DNA of 64,000 nt from Rhodospirillales bacterium (lineage in GTDB: Bacteria; Pseudomonadota; Alphaproteobacteria; Rhodospirillales; Defluviicoccaceae): the NCBI GenBank assembly GCA_016712375.1, contig JADJRE010000008.1, positions 129,559 to 193,558 of the forward strand, read 5' to 3'. Under the pieces are notes generated by a model. It was not told where the DNA came from. It saw only the letters and a program-made list of their open reading frames with translations, and did no database searches. This document shows, in pieces, positions 52,916-62,926 of this stretch (positions are counted from its first letter, which is position 1; every line of letters starts with the position of its first letter). The position numbers and the translations under genes are program-made.

Positions 52916-53323
52916 CTAGCCGCGTGCGCTGGCGGCGGTTCGAATCATGCCGAGATACTTGCGATAGAGCTGCGTGGCGAGGCGGTGCGACGCGCCGACC
53001 TCGTTCAGCTTTGCCATCTGGTCCTCGAGATCCACGGCATTGCCATTCGGCGTTGCTTCCACCGGATCGGACTCGCGGCGTACCGCCCAGGCCGACGGCG
53101 CGGCCAGGGTACCGGCAATATGATCGGGACGGGTGGCCGCCAGCTGCACCGGAGCAGTGGCGTTCCGCAGGGCCGAGCGAAACTGGAATGGTTCAACGTC
53201 GTCCGGCACGTATCCTGGAGTATCGGCATTGGCGATGTTACGGGCCAGGACCTGCTGGCGCTGATCGAGCCAGCCGAGCCGCTCCTTGAGAATTGCGAGA
53301 GGCGCAGTTTTGCTCCAATCCAT
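52916..53323 (-). CDS. flgB: Flagellar basal-body rod protein FlgB
   Basis: A 135-residue rod protein with the conserved LDQRQQVLARNIANADTPGYVPDD near the N-terminus and NAVDLEDQMAKLNEVGASHRLATQLYRKYLGMI at the C-terminus. It is first in the flagellar run; the 98-base gap to the divergent TPR gene should carry its promoter. Confidence 0.94.
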   Translation of the reverse strand: MDWSKTAPLAILKERLGWLDQRQQVLARNIANADTPGYVPDDVEPFQFRSALRNATAPVQLAATRPDHIAGTLAAPSAWAVRRESDPVEATPNGNAVDLEDQMAKLNEVGASHRLATQLYRKYLGMIRTAASARG

Positions 53324-53421
53324 GGTTATGCACTTTTAGCCCGTGGTCGAATTGCGGCTGGAAGTATTGGAGCGACCGCTTAACATCGGGTAAACGTCAC
53401 AGACCTTGAGGAGCGCTTCGA

Positions 53422-53964
53422 ATGTTCGAGGAGACGCTACGGGTGATTCTCGGTCTTGCCGAGATCGAGCCGATCGAGGTGCTGCCGCCTGGCCTCGATG
53501 CGCTCTTCGAAAGGCTGCGCGAGGACGATGCGGCGGCCGTGGCGTGGCGGATCGAAGATGATATCTGGCAGATGTGGACAGCGCATCCTGACGCGGCTGC
53601 CGATGCGCTGATGACGAAGGCAATCGCCGCTGTCGCTGGCAAGCGCTGGAACGAGGCGCAGACGCTGCTTGACGGCCTGGTGCGCGCTCAGCCGTTGTGG
53701 CCGGAGGCATGGAACAAGCGGGCGACACTCGCCTTTCTGCGCGGCGCCGACGAAGCCAGCGCCCAAGACATCCGCCGCACATTGCAATTGGAACCACGTC
53801 ATTTCGGCGCGCTGGCCGGCTTCGCCCAGATCTGCCTGCGACATGGCGACGCGGATGCGGCACTCATCGCCGTCGAGGCGGCCTTGCGCATCCATCCGCA
53901 CCTGGCCCAGATGCGCATCCTCGCCGACGAACTCCGCCGCCACTACCCACCAACCCTGCACTGA
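53422..53964 (+). CDS. TPR-repeat protein
   Basis: A 180-residue soluble helical protein. The C-terminal part contains tetratricopeptide-like repeats with the W, G, A and P positions: KRWNEAQTLLDGLVRAQPLWPEAW, then DEASAQDIRRTLQLEPRHFGAL and GDADAALIAVEAALRIHPHL. No signal peptide is seen. It is divergent from flgB and may not be flagellar; TPR proteins act as protein-binding scaffolds. Confidence 0.75.
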   Translation: MFEETLRVILGLAEIEPIEVLPPGLDALFERLREDDAAAVAWRIEDDIWQMWTAHPDAAADALMTKAIAAVAGKRWNEAQTLLDGLVRAQPLWPEAWNKRATLAFLRGADEASAQDIRRTLQLEPRHFGALAGFAQICLRHGDADAALIAVEAALRIHPHLAQMRILADELRRHYPPTLH

Positions 53965-54061
53965 GGCTACATGAGGCTTGGCGAACGTTGTCGCCAAGGA
54001 GGCTGTCAGTTAGACTCCGAAGGCAGGACCGGAAAGCCGGGATCGCTGGTTGGGGGTGGTC

Positions 54062-56881
54062 GTGACCGGAAGTTTCGATGTCTTCCTAAGTTACAGCCGC
54101 AACGATCAGGACGCGGCGACCCTGCTGTGCGGACACCTTGAGCGTCACGGGCTGACCGTCTTTAGGACGACAAGAGCATCCGCTGGAGTGAGCGCTGGCT
54201 TGATAAGTTACAAGAGGAGGTCGAGGGGTGCCGGAACTTCGTGGTGCTGGTGGGCCGCGACGGCGTTCGCCGCTGGATCGGCGCCGAGACGCACGTTGCG
54301 TTGATCCGCCACTTTGGACCGCACGATGACGAGAAGCGCCTTCCGATCTTTCCGCTCCTCCTGAGCGACACCCGGGCTGATGCTCTTCCGGCCTTTCTCA
54401 ACCTGTTCCAAGCGCACGAGTGGACCGGCATCGATCCGCTTCCCACCGAACTCCTTAATCAGATCAGCGGCCGGATCAGCGTCACAAGCGTTACGGCACG
54501 GATCGAAGGGTGCCCCTACGTTGGTCTCGCTGCCTACACGCCAAAGCAAGCGCATCTGTTTTTCGGCCGTCAGAAGGAAACATTGCATGCGCTCTCGTAC
54601 TTCAACGGGCGACGGGGCGGCCCTCCTGTGCGCTGGCTACAGATTGAGGGCAACTCGGGTTCCGGCAAGTCGTCGCTAATGAACGCGGGGCTCCTGCCGC
54701 TGATAGGTGAGGGGTTGCTGTGGCGCCGCACGGGTTTCGAGTGCTGGATACGGATCGGTCCGATGATGCCGGGTGTGCACCCGGTGGACATGCTGGCTGA
54801 GCACTTGGCCCGCGCCTTCAGCGGTCCTCACCGGCAGGAGGAAATGGCCGACATTCGTCACCGCCTGGAGAGCAGTGATGACCGAGCGCTCGCCGAATGG
54901 CTGCGCGGACGCAAATCGCCGGACAACGATACCGCCTTCCTCCTCGCTCTCGATCAGTTCGAAGAGTTGTTCACCTTTGCCGAGGAAGAACAGCGCCGCC
55001 GTTTCGATCGTCCTCTCTGCGGCTCTGGAAGACCCTGACTGCCCGCTGTTCGTCATCTCCACCGTGCGCTCGGATTTTCTTAATCACGTCGAGATCCTGC
55101 CACGACTGGTCAGCGCCCGTAATGAGATCGGAAGGTCCTGGACGCTCGCCCCGATGGGGACGCAGGCTTTGCGCGAGGTCGTAGACGGCCCGGCGCGGCT
55201 CGCCGCCCTCGAAGTCGGCGAAATCCGGGATTGGATCGTCTCGGAATCCGAGGGTGAACCCGGCGCCTTGCCCCTCGTTGAGAACGCTCTCGCATGGCTG
55301 TGGGAAACCAGGTCCGGCAACCGCCTTAGCGGGCAGCAGTTCCGAAGCGCAGGCGGAATTGCCGGCATCCTCGTGCGCTCGGCCGATGATCTTCTCGCTT
55401 CGATGGACGACGCGCACCGGACACAGGCTTTGGAACTGCTTTTTCGCTTGGTGAAGGTTGATTCCGAGGGCTATCGGCACGCCCGCCGCAGGCTCCCGTT
55501 TGCTCAAGCTGTCGAGGCGTGCGGCGGAGGAGAGGAAGGTCGAGGGCTGCTCTACAGACTTGCGGGCGGGCGCGGCCGGGGTGACGGAATGGGTGGGAAC
55601 GGCGTGCGCTTGATTACTGTGACTGAGGATACGAGTTCATCCGATGTCGAGGTCGCGCCCGCTGATCAGCGTGACGGCCGCGCAGTTAGCCTGATCCACG
55701 AGACGCTGATCCGCAGCAAGGATGCCGACGGCAAGCCCCAGCCCTATTGGCCGACACTGTGGAACTATATAGAAAAGAACAAGGAGCGGGCGACATGGCG
55801 GGAGCGGCTGCGTGAAGACGTGGCGACGTGGGTGGCGAAAGGGCGCAGCCCGGGTCTTCAGTGGTCGCTCGAGAGAGTGCGGGAGGCGGCCAAGGCCTTA
55901 CGGCCGGTTATTCCTGAGCTGAGCCGTGACGAGCGGGAGTTTCTTGGCTCTATTGACCCCCGGGCAATGGTGGCCGAGCTTCAGCGTTCAGAAACAACGC
56001 ATATGCGTCGTCTTATAATTGGTGAGCGTCTCGACGTGTTGGGGGACCCGCGACCTGGCGTTGCCTCGGGGGCGCAAGGACTGCCGGATATAGCTTGGTG
56101 CGAGGTCGAAGGCAGGACTCTGACTATCGATTTTCGGCGGAATCCTAACGATCCATGCTCAGCGATCATCGGGAGCCTTGCCCGCAGCGTCAGGCCGTTC
56201 CGCATATCCCGTTACCCGATCACCGTCGCACAGTACCGCGCATTCGTTGAGGCAAATGACGGGTGGGACGATCCGGCTAGTTGGTCCGGTGGTCTTTATC
56301 GCGATCCTGAGGGCAGGAGTTACCACTTCGGTCGGTTCGGCAACAGCCCTGCCACTTACGTAAGCTGGTTTGACGCCGTGGCATTTTGTCGTTGGCTAAG
56401 CCGACGGTCTGCCTTGACCATCCGACTGCCAGACGAGTGGGAGTGGCAACAGGCGGCGACGGGTGGTGATATCAAGAATCTCTATCCGTGGGGCGCAGGC
56501 TGGATCCAGATAAGAGAGCCCTATCGGGCAAATATCTTGGAGAGTGGGCTTGGCGGGGCCACAGCAGTCGGTATGTACCCGGATGGCGCTTCCCCGGCCG
56601 GTGCGCTAGACATGGCGGGAACGGTGTGGGAATGGTGCATAGATGAACATGACTTTCCTGGGGCTGTATCATCACAAGACCTCGACAGATATGATGCGTC
56701 GGAAACAACGGGACCAGGCTTCAACCGTATGGTAGCGCGTGTGTTGCGTGGCGGGTCCTGGTTCGACCTTCAAGACTTCGCACGATCCAAGTTTCGCTTT
56801 CGAAGTATGCCAACTAACCGCAACGCTACTATTGGGTTCCGGGTGGTGTGTTCGTCCACGTTTTCGCCCATTGACCACTGA
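54062..56881 (+). CDS. TIR-STAND NTPase-FGE fold multidomain protein (two frame breaks)
   Basis: About 940 residues. Residues 1-140 are a TIR domain: FDVFLSYSRNDQDAATLL, then, after restoring one G near 54168, SIRWSERWLDKLQEEVEGC and RNFVVLVGR. A STAND-type NTPase follows with Walker A GNSGSGKSSL near 198 and Walker B LLALDQFEELF near 293, FVISTVRSDF as sensor region, and SLIHETLIRSK. A second break lies near 55005. The C-terminal third (about 680-940) is an FGE-sulfatase fold (FRISRYPITVAQYRAF, LPDEWEWQQAATGG, GTVWEWCIDE, RVLRGGSWF, ATIGFRVV). TIR domains often cleave NAD or signal; the protein resembles bacterial NLR-like immune sensors. TTG 54050 and GTG 54056 are alternative starts. Confidence 0.82.
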
Positions 56882-57024
56882 AAAGCGGCGCGTCGGCTCT
56901 TCAAATTTCTCGAGACACTGCAGTTTGCCGTACTGCGCCACCCGTCTACCGTCTCGTTGCACCTCACCGATCTGCGTTATTGGGCAGGCGGAGTGTGGAG
57001 GAGCGGGCAAGCCTGAGCGGTGAC

Positions 57025-57675
57025 ATGAAGGCCTTGACGAGTGTTTTGCTGGCCGGCTGCGTCGGTTTCGCGGCGGCAATAGTGTCGTGTCGGCGATGCC
57101 GGCACATGCCGCTGACGGCTTGCCGTCGGCGGTGAAGCAGCAGGTGGATGCGGCCGTCGGCCGGTGGTCGGCGAGCGGCAACACGGCCCAGGCGGGCGCC
57201 GCCATCGCCGAGCTGTGCAACCAGAACCCCGGCGTGGCGCCTGACATCGTCGCCTATGCCGGCGAGACGGCGGTACGCGCGCAGCTTCCCGAGCGCTGCC
57301 TGATATCGAGTTCGACATGCCAGGAACTGGACCAGCTACTGGCGCTGCTGCTCGAACGCTCGATGCAGCTGGCCGGCGGACGCGTCGTCCTCGCGGCCCT
57401 TCCCGCCGCCACGCCGACCGGCGCTGCCACGCCGCCGCCTCGCGCTGTCCTACCGGTCCCGACACCACCTCCGGCAACAGATGGCGGCGCAGTACAGGGT
57501 GGAGACACCACGGCCTTACCGCCCGCCGGTGCGTCCGCTGGCCCGCCCGACGGCCAAAGGCGGCAACACCGGAGGTGGCGGCCCTGTCGGCGGCGAGTCG
57601 GGAGGAGTGGTGCCGTGTCAGGCGACCGGTACTTGCGGCGGCGAGCCGCCACCGACGAGCTACACCAGCTTGTAG
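57025..57675 (+). CDS. Exported Pro/Gly-rich protein of unknown function (frameshifted)
   Basis: ATG 57025 begins a signal peptide (MKALTSVLLAGCVGFAAA) that a frame break near 57075-57080 joins to SAMPAHAADGLPSAVKQQV, with cleavage probably after AHA. The mature part has a short helical region with cysteines (AIAELCNQNPG, PERCLISSSTCQELDQLLALLLERS) and then a Pro/Thr-rich linker. A second break between about 57400 and 57480 leads to a Gly-rich tail with VPCQATGTCGGEPPPTSYTSL. Length after correction is about 215 residues. I do not recognise a family; it follows the TIR-STAND gene by about 140 bases, but a shared role is not established. Confidence 0.5.
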
Positions 57676-57702
57676 GGGTTGGCGACGTTACCCGGACCAT
57701 TT

Positions 57703-57821
57703 CGTCATCGCGAGCCCGCGCCAGCGGGCGTGGCGATCCAGTGCCGGGCTTGGCTCACACAGTGGATTGCTTCGCTCCGCTCGCAATGACGCTGTCCCCG
57801 GTTCGCTGCGCTCGCAATGAC
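57703..57821. repeat. Intergenic palindromic repeat (CGTCATTGCGAGC type)
   Basis: The segment begins CGTCATCGCGAGC and later contains GGATTGCTTCGCTCCGCTCG followed by CAATGACG, so the two ends are inverted copies of the widespread intergenic motif CGTCATTGCGAGC...GCAATCC. A third partial copy, TTCGCTGCGCTCGCAATGAC, follows at 57802-57821. It lies outside genes and resembles REP/MITE-type elements. Confidence 0.7.
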
Positions 57822-57835
57822 ATCCGCGACCACCG

Positions 57836-57866
57836 GAAAAAACAAAGGCCCCGCTAGCGGGGCCTT
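57836..57866 (-). terminator. Rho-independent terminator of the BI-1 family gene
   Basis: AAGGCCCCGC, TA, GCGGGGCCTT (57845-57866) is a perfect hairpin; on the minus strand it is followed by TTTGTTTTTTCC. It lies 28 bases beyond the stop of the membrane protein gene. Confidence 0.85.
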
Positions 57867-57894
57867 CTCAACGAGTTACGCCGGTTCGGCGGGA

Positions 57895-58629
57895 TCACTC
57901 GCTCCGGGCGACGCCCACCAACTGCAGGATCCAGATGAACATCGTCACGAAGCTGCCGTACAGCATGAAGGCGCCGAAAATCGCCTTTCGCTGCGTCACG
58001 TCACCGGCGTCGCTCTCATAGTACCAGCTCTTGATCTGCTGTGTTTCGAACGCGGTCAACCCGGCGAAAATCACCGGCACCAGGAACGACATCAGCAGCT
58101 GCAGGCCGCTTGACTGCAAGAAGATGTTGACTACCAGTGCGATAAGGACGCCAAAGGTGGCCATCACAAGGAACCGCCCGATCGCTGAAAGGTCGCGTTT
58201 GGTCGTGTAGCCATACAGGCTCATCGCCGCAAAGGCTGCCGCAGTGACGAAAAACGCGCGCGCGATGCTACCTTGCGTATACATGTAGAACATCGGGGCG
58301 ATCAGGGCGCCCCACATCGCCGCGTACACCCAGAAACATGCCTGGGCAGCGCCGATGCTCCTCGACATCATTATCTTCGGCGCGAAGAAACCGAGGCCGA
58401 GGATGCCGATGAACAGCACCCACTTCATCGGCCCAAGGGCGACTGCCTGCATGATTGCCGGGTTTTGCGAGACCAGCATCGCGATGATGCCGGTGCCAGC
58501 AACGCCCAGCGCCATGTAGTTATAGACCCGCAGCATGTACTGGCGGAGGCCGACATCGATCTGTGCGGCCTCAGCCCCTGCTCGGGACAGCGAGTCGGCC
58601 CGCATCTGGAACCGTCGGTCAGCAGCCAT
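57895..58629 (-). CDS. Bax inhibitor-1/YccA family membrane protein
   Basis: About 244 residues with seven hydrophobic helices (GVAGTGIIAMLVSQ, WVLFIGILGLGFFAP, FVTAAAFAAMSLYGY and others) and the family tail FGAFMLYGSFVTMFIWILQLVG. ATG 58629 has GAGGAGAG upstream. BI-1 homologues in bacteria act as pH-sensitive leak channels or FtsH partners; the role here is unproven. Confidence 0.88.
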   Translation of the reverse strand: MAADRRFQMRADSLSRAGAEAAQIDVGLRQYMLRVYNYMALGVAGTGIIAMLVSQNPAIMQAVALGPMKWVLFIGILGLGFFAPKIMMSRSIGAAQACFWVYAAMWGALIAPMFYMYTQGSIARAFFVTAAAFAAMSLYGYTTKRDLSAIGRFLVMATFGVLIALVVNIFLQSSGLQLLMSFLVPVIFAGLTAFETQQIKSWYYESDAGDVTQRKAIFGAFMLYGSFVTMFIWILQLVGVARSE

Positions 58630-58814
58630 ATGCTCATCTCTCCTCTGTGTGGAAACCATAGCGAGTATATGGCCGACTAATTGACTCGGTTCAAGCGGCC
58701 GTGCGTCAACGAGCCCGGGAAGCACTGCTGCTTGTCGAGGTTGCGTCCCGAGCCCACCGGCGGCACCATCGCGATCGGTGCCGCGGCACCGGCCTTCGGC
58801 CCGGGAGATCTTTC

Positions 58815-59365
58815 ATGTTCCGCCTGTTCGTCGGCATTGCTCTTCCGCAAGAGGTTCGAATCCGACTGTCCATGCTCTGCTCGGGACTTCCCGGAGCGAA
58901 GTGGATCGATGCCGAAAGCATGCACCTGACGCTTCGCTTTATCGGCGAGGTGCGCGGCGACCTGGCGGAGGACATCGACGCGGCCTTGCAGCAGGTAGAT
59001 GCCCCGGCATTTGATCTGCTATTGACCGGCATCGATTGCTTTGAAAGCGGCGGTAAGCCTCACACTGTTTGACCGGCGTTGATAAGCAGCCGCTTCTGTC
59101 GCATCTGCGCGACAAGGTCGAATCGGCGCTGGTGCGTGCCGGCTGCGAGCCCGAACGTCGCAAGTTCAAGCCGCATGTGACGCTCGCCCGGCTGCGAGGA
59201 GGAAGCGAGGGAGGGCGGCTGGGCGCCTTCATGCAGCAGTACAACCGCATCGCCGTAGGGCCCTTCCTGGTGGACAGCTTCACCTTGTTTCGCAGTCACC
59301 TTGGTAGCGAAAAAGCACATTACGAGGCGCTGGTGGAGTACCCGCTACAACCGTTGCCAGCCTAA
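58815..59365 (+). CDS. thpR: RNA 2',3'-cyclic phosphodiesterase (frameshifted)
   Basis: 2H phosphoesterase family. The first HxTx motif is HLTLRFIGE and the second HVTLARLRG, which are catalytic. The frame breaks at about 59066-59072 after GGKPHT; adding one G gives WTGVDKQPLLSHL, and the gene runs to 59365. ATG 58815 follows GGGAG. The 3' end overlaps the HAD gene stop by four bases in convergent orientation. Confidence 0.9.
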
Positions 59366-60029
59366 TCGGCGCCCTCGAGAAGACGCGGCAATTCGCTCAT
59401 ATGTGAAAACACACGTTCGCCGCCGGCTGCCAGCAGCACTGCCGGCGCCTCCGGCGTGCAGTGACTGCCGCCTGTGAAGCCGAGCACTCGCATGCCAGCG
59501 GCGACGCCCGCCTGTACGCCCGCGCACGAATCCTCGACGACGAAGCAGTTCGCGGTGGAAAGCCCATTATTTGCGCTGCGTGCACGAACAAGTCGGGCGC
59601 CGGCTTGCCTTGAGCGACCATCTCGGCCGAGAACAGATGCGGCTCGACGAACGGCAGCAAGCCGGTCAGGCCAAGGGTGAGCCGCATCTTCTCGAGCCGT
59701 CCGGAAGAGGCGACGCACCGCGCCCAATCAAGCGCCGCCAGAACCTCGCGCGCGCCCTCGATCGGCTGCAACTCTGACTGAAAGGCCGCCGCGTCGCGAG
59801 CACGCACCCGCTCCAGGAAGTCGGGCGGCAGCGGGTGGCCCCACTGCGATTCAACGCGTTCGGCCACCGATGTCATGCTAATGCCGGTGTACCGCGCGAT
59901 GCAGTCGGCAGTGCTCAGAGCAAAGCCGACCGCGGTCAACTCGCTGGCGAGCACTCGTGCGGAGACGACCTCGGAGTCGACGAGCACGCCGTCACAATCG
60001 AAGATGATCAGCTCAAATCGAGCTATCAA
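59362..60029 (-). CDS. HAD-family phosphatase, phosphoglycolate/beta-phosphoglucomutase-like (frameshifted)
   Basis: HAD-IA hydrolase with the nucleophile motif FDCDGVLVDSE, motif II in CVASSGRLEKM, the lysine in QGKPAPDLFVHAA and motif IV in VVEDSCAGVQAG. The frame changes near 59545-59556, between MGFPP and CFVVEDS; the second half ends at 59362. The cap region at 20-90 fits the type that acts on sugar phosphates. The substrate cannot be told from the sequence. Confidence 0.85.
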
Positions 60030-60346
60030 CGAGAGTCACATCGGTTCCCGCCGCTGACGGGGAGAGGTCGCTAGTGGCGGCTCCCTGTTCGCGGGACGTG
60101 CCCGTTGACGCGCTTAGCCAAGGGAGCGCCCGCGCATTGGCCAGAAGGTCATCATCGCGGGCGAGCGTCGTCAGCATAACGTCCTCAAATAGGAGACAAT
60201 AACATTAGCTCATAGGCATGGGCCAGTCATCCGGCAATCGCGAAATATTCAAAGCGTCGCTTTAGATCAGTAACTCCTGCAAACGCAACGCTGCGAGTTC
60301 CTGACGCTCGCTGTTGATGCCTATGCAGGATGTGGCTGTTCCAAAT
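60030..60346. other. Intergenic region, HAD to CBS gene
   Basis: About 317 bases upstream of the HAD gene and downstream of the CBS gene, both on the minus strand. No gene, clear hairpin or known motif is seen; it should contain the HAD promoter. Confidence 0.4.
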
Positions 60347-60814
60347 TCAATCCGATGCCGTTGCAGCGGTTTGGGCGCTCTGGGACGTTTTGCCGTTGGT
60401 CCATGTTGTCCACCGCTCATGCATGATCCGATGCTCGAGCGGAATGTCGCGCATTGACAGAATTGCGATCACCCGACCTTGAGCATCAACCACCGGCAGA
60501 TGGCGGAATTTTCCCTCGATCATGACGGCAAACGCCTTGACCAGCGGTGTTTCGGTGTTGACGGTACGTGGAGCGCGAGTCATGAGATCGGCTACCTGAG
60601 TCGTCTCGGGGTTTCGCCCGGCAGCGACTAGCCGCCGTAAGATGTCGCGCTCAGTAAACATCCCGACCAGCCGATCATTGGCGAGCACTGGCGCGGCGCC
60701 GATGTTATGGTTGCTAAGAATGGTCGCGGCATCGCGGATCGTTTGCTCTTGAGTAAGAAAGATCGGGGCCCGCCCGCTCAGCACTCCTCGCACCGTATTA
60801 TCAACCTGGGCCAT
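60347..60814 (-). CDS. Two-CBS-domain protein
   Basis: A 155-residue protein of paired CBS domains: AAPVLANDRLVGMFTERDILR ends the first and RHLPVVDAQGRVIAILSMRDI the second. Such pairs bind adenine nucleotides and sense energy charge. ATG 60814 follows GGGAGGCG; the frame is open upstream to 61009, but that part is not conserved. The partner it regulates is unknown. Confidence 0.85.
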   Translation of the reverse strand: MAQVDNTVRGVLSGRAPIFLTQEQTIRDAATILSNHNIGAAPVLANDRLVGMFTERDILRRLVAAGRNPETTQVADLMTRAPRTVNTETPLVKAFAVMIEGKFRHLPVVDAQGRVIAILSMRDIPLEHRIMHERWTTWTNGKTSQSAQTAATASD

Positions 60815-61176
60815 AATAGCGCCTCCCTGACGGCGGCAATTCGTTGTGGAAGCAGGACCGCCGTCCCCTTTGGCGATTAACTTGTCAGAATACAACCCGT
60901 TTTGTAAATCCAACTTAACGCGAATGTCATGATTTGATCGTTCTACAGGCATCCCCCGGATGGCTGCACGGCTCGATCTTATGGCAAGAAAAAGCTTCGT
61001 CATCGGCAACTCGCCAGATCCTCCTTTCGCGGAAGGCGTCTAGCCATGGACGGATGGACTGGATGCAACGGAACAGTGGCAGGGAAAGGCGATGTCACAT
61101 ACGTTCGGGAAGATGCAACGAAAGAGCAGAGCGGCAAGCTGGGCGGCTGCCCGCAAGCGCGAGGAAGAGGTGCACC
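60815..61176. other. CBS / sirtuin divergent intergenic region
   Basis: About 362 bases between the start of the CBS gene (leftward) and the sirtuin gene (rightward). Frames are open across it, but no conserved protein is seen. It should hold both promoters. Confidence 0.35.
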
Positions 61177-61913
61177 ATGCGGGACCAGGGAGGGAGCGCC
61201 GGGTCGATCGTCGTGCTGACAGGGGCCGGCGTCTCCAAGGAATCGGGTCTGGACACCTTCCGCTGCGAAGGCGGGATCTGGTCGAAAGTGAGCCTGGAGG
61301 ACGTGGCGACCCCGGACGGCTTCGCCCGCAACCCGGAACTGGTGCACGCCTTCTACAACGCTCGACGGAAAAGCTCGGCGATCCGGCAATCGGGCCGAAC
61401 CCGGCGCACGCGGCGCTGGCCCGGCTGGAACAGGAGTGGCCTGGTGAGGTGTTCGTCGTCACCCAGAACATCGATGATCTGCACGAGCGAGCCGGCAGCC
61501 GCAATCTTTTGCACATGCACGGCGAGTTAAACAAGGTGCGCTGCGAGCGCTGCGAAGCGGTGATCGAGTGGCGGGCCGACCTCGGCCTCGACGACACTTG
61601 TCCCGGTTGCGCCGCTGTTGGCAAGCTGCGGCCGCACGTCGTCTGGTTCGGCGAGATGCCGATCGGGATGGAGCAGATTTACGAGGCGCTGGACCGCTGC
61701 ACGTTGTTCATGTCGATCGGCACGTCGGGGCACGTCTACCCGGCGGCGGGATTCGTCAGCCACGTCCGGATGTATACGCGGGCACATACTGTCGAGTTGA
61801 ACCTGGAGCCGTCCTCCGGTGCCAGCATATTTGCAGAAACCGTGTACGGCCCCGCCAGCGAGGTGGTGCCCGTGTACATCGACGCGCTGCTGGCCGGCCG
61901 CATGCCCGCCTGA
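61177..61913 (+). CDS. cobB: NAD-dependent protein deacylase (sirtuin, frameshifted)
   Basis: Removes acyl groups from lysines with NAD. It has VLTGAGVSKESGLDTFR, then FYNARR typical of class III desuccinylases, QNIDDLHERAG with the general-base region LHMHGEL, a zinc pair CERCE and CPGC, and RPHVVWFGE. Near 61365-61370 one A is missing from the run after NARR; restored, it reads KLGDPAIGPNPAHAAL. ATG 61177 is preceded by GAGGAAGAGG. Confidence 0.9.
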
Positions 61914-62027
61914 CCGACTGTCTGCCGACATCGTCGGCCGGCGCCGCGCCCTCCAACGTTGACAGGCAACGGGCGGATGCGCATGGTCGCAACGCGCTGA
62001 TTGTTCCGAAACCGAGGCCTTTTCCCC

Positions 62028-62868
62028 ATGACCGACGCGCTGATTGCCGCCATCGATGCCGCCTGGGAAGATCGCGAAGGCCTTGGTTCCGCCACCGCCG
62101 GGCCGGTCCGCGAGGCGGTGGATGGCGCCCTGGCGCTGCTCGACAGCGGCACTGTGCGGGTGGCGGAGCCGGTGGATGGCGGCTGGCGGGTCAAACCAGT
62201 GGCTGAAGAAGGCGGTGCTGCTGTCCTTCCGCCTGAACGACAGCGTCCCGGTCGCGGGCGGCCCGGGCGGCGCTTCATGGTTCGACAAGGTGGCGCCTAA
62301 ACTTCAGGGCTGGGATGATGGCCGCTTCCGTTCCGCCGGCTTTCGCGCCGTCCCCGGATGTATCGTCCGGTATTCCGCCCACGTGGCACCAGGAGTGGTG
62401 CTGATGCCGTGCTTCCTCAATGTCGGCGCCTTCGTCGACGAGGGCAGCATGATCGACACCTGGGCGACGGTGGGCTCCTGCGCGCAGATCGGTAAGCGCT
62501 GCCACATCTCAGGTGGTACGGGTATCGGCGGCGTGCTCGAGCCGCTGCAGGCTGGCCCGGTGGTTATCGAGGATGATTGCTTCATCGGCGCCCGGGCCGA
62601 GGTGGCGGAGGGCGTGCGCGTCGGCCGTGGCTCAGTGCTGTCGATGGGCGTCTTCATCGGCGCCTCGACCCGCATCATCGACCGAGCAACCGGCGAGGTG
62701 CATTACGGCGCGGTGCCGCCCTACTCGGTGGTCGTCTCCGGCACCATGCCGGGCAAGCCGCTGCCCAACGGCAGCCCTGGCCCCGGCCTCTACTGCGCGG
62801 TGATCGTGAAGCGGGTGGACGCGCAGACCCGCGCGAAGACCTCCATCAACGAACTGCTGCGCGAGTGA
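62028..62868 (+). CDS. dapD: Tetrahydrodipicolinate N-succinyltransferase (frameshifted)
   Basis: Transfers succinyl from succinyl-CoA in the lysine/diaminopimelate pathway. The N-terminal part has IDAAWEDREGLG, and the left-handed beta-helix has NVGAFVDEGSMIDTWATVGSCAQIG, GGVLEPLQAGPVVIEDDCFIGARAEV. The frames join if one A is removed at about 62195-62198 (N before QWLKKAVLLSFRL). ATG 62028 begins MTDALIAAIDAAW. dapE follows 58 bases later, so both form one pathway unit. Confidence 0.93.
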
Positions 62869-62926
62869 CGACGCAGGGTGGGTAGGTCTGCCGACGCCGC
62901 TTTTATCGGTCTGGGGGCTCCGCTTC

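Noticed and set aside
56740..57000. A complete diversity-generating retroelement
   Set aside because: Only a variable-region-like domain is present; no template repeat, accessory gene or reverse transcriptase is visible.
58850..58866. GGTTCGAATCC, resembling a tRNA T arm
   Set aside because: It lies inside thpR coding sequence and no acceptor or anticodon stem can be built around it. No tRNA or rRNA gene was found in the window.
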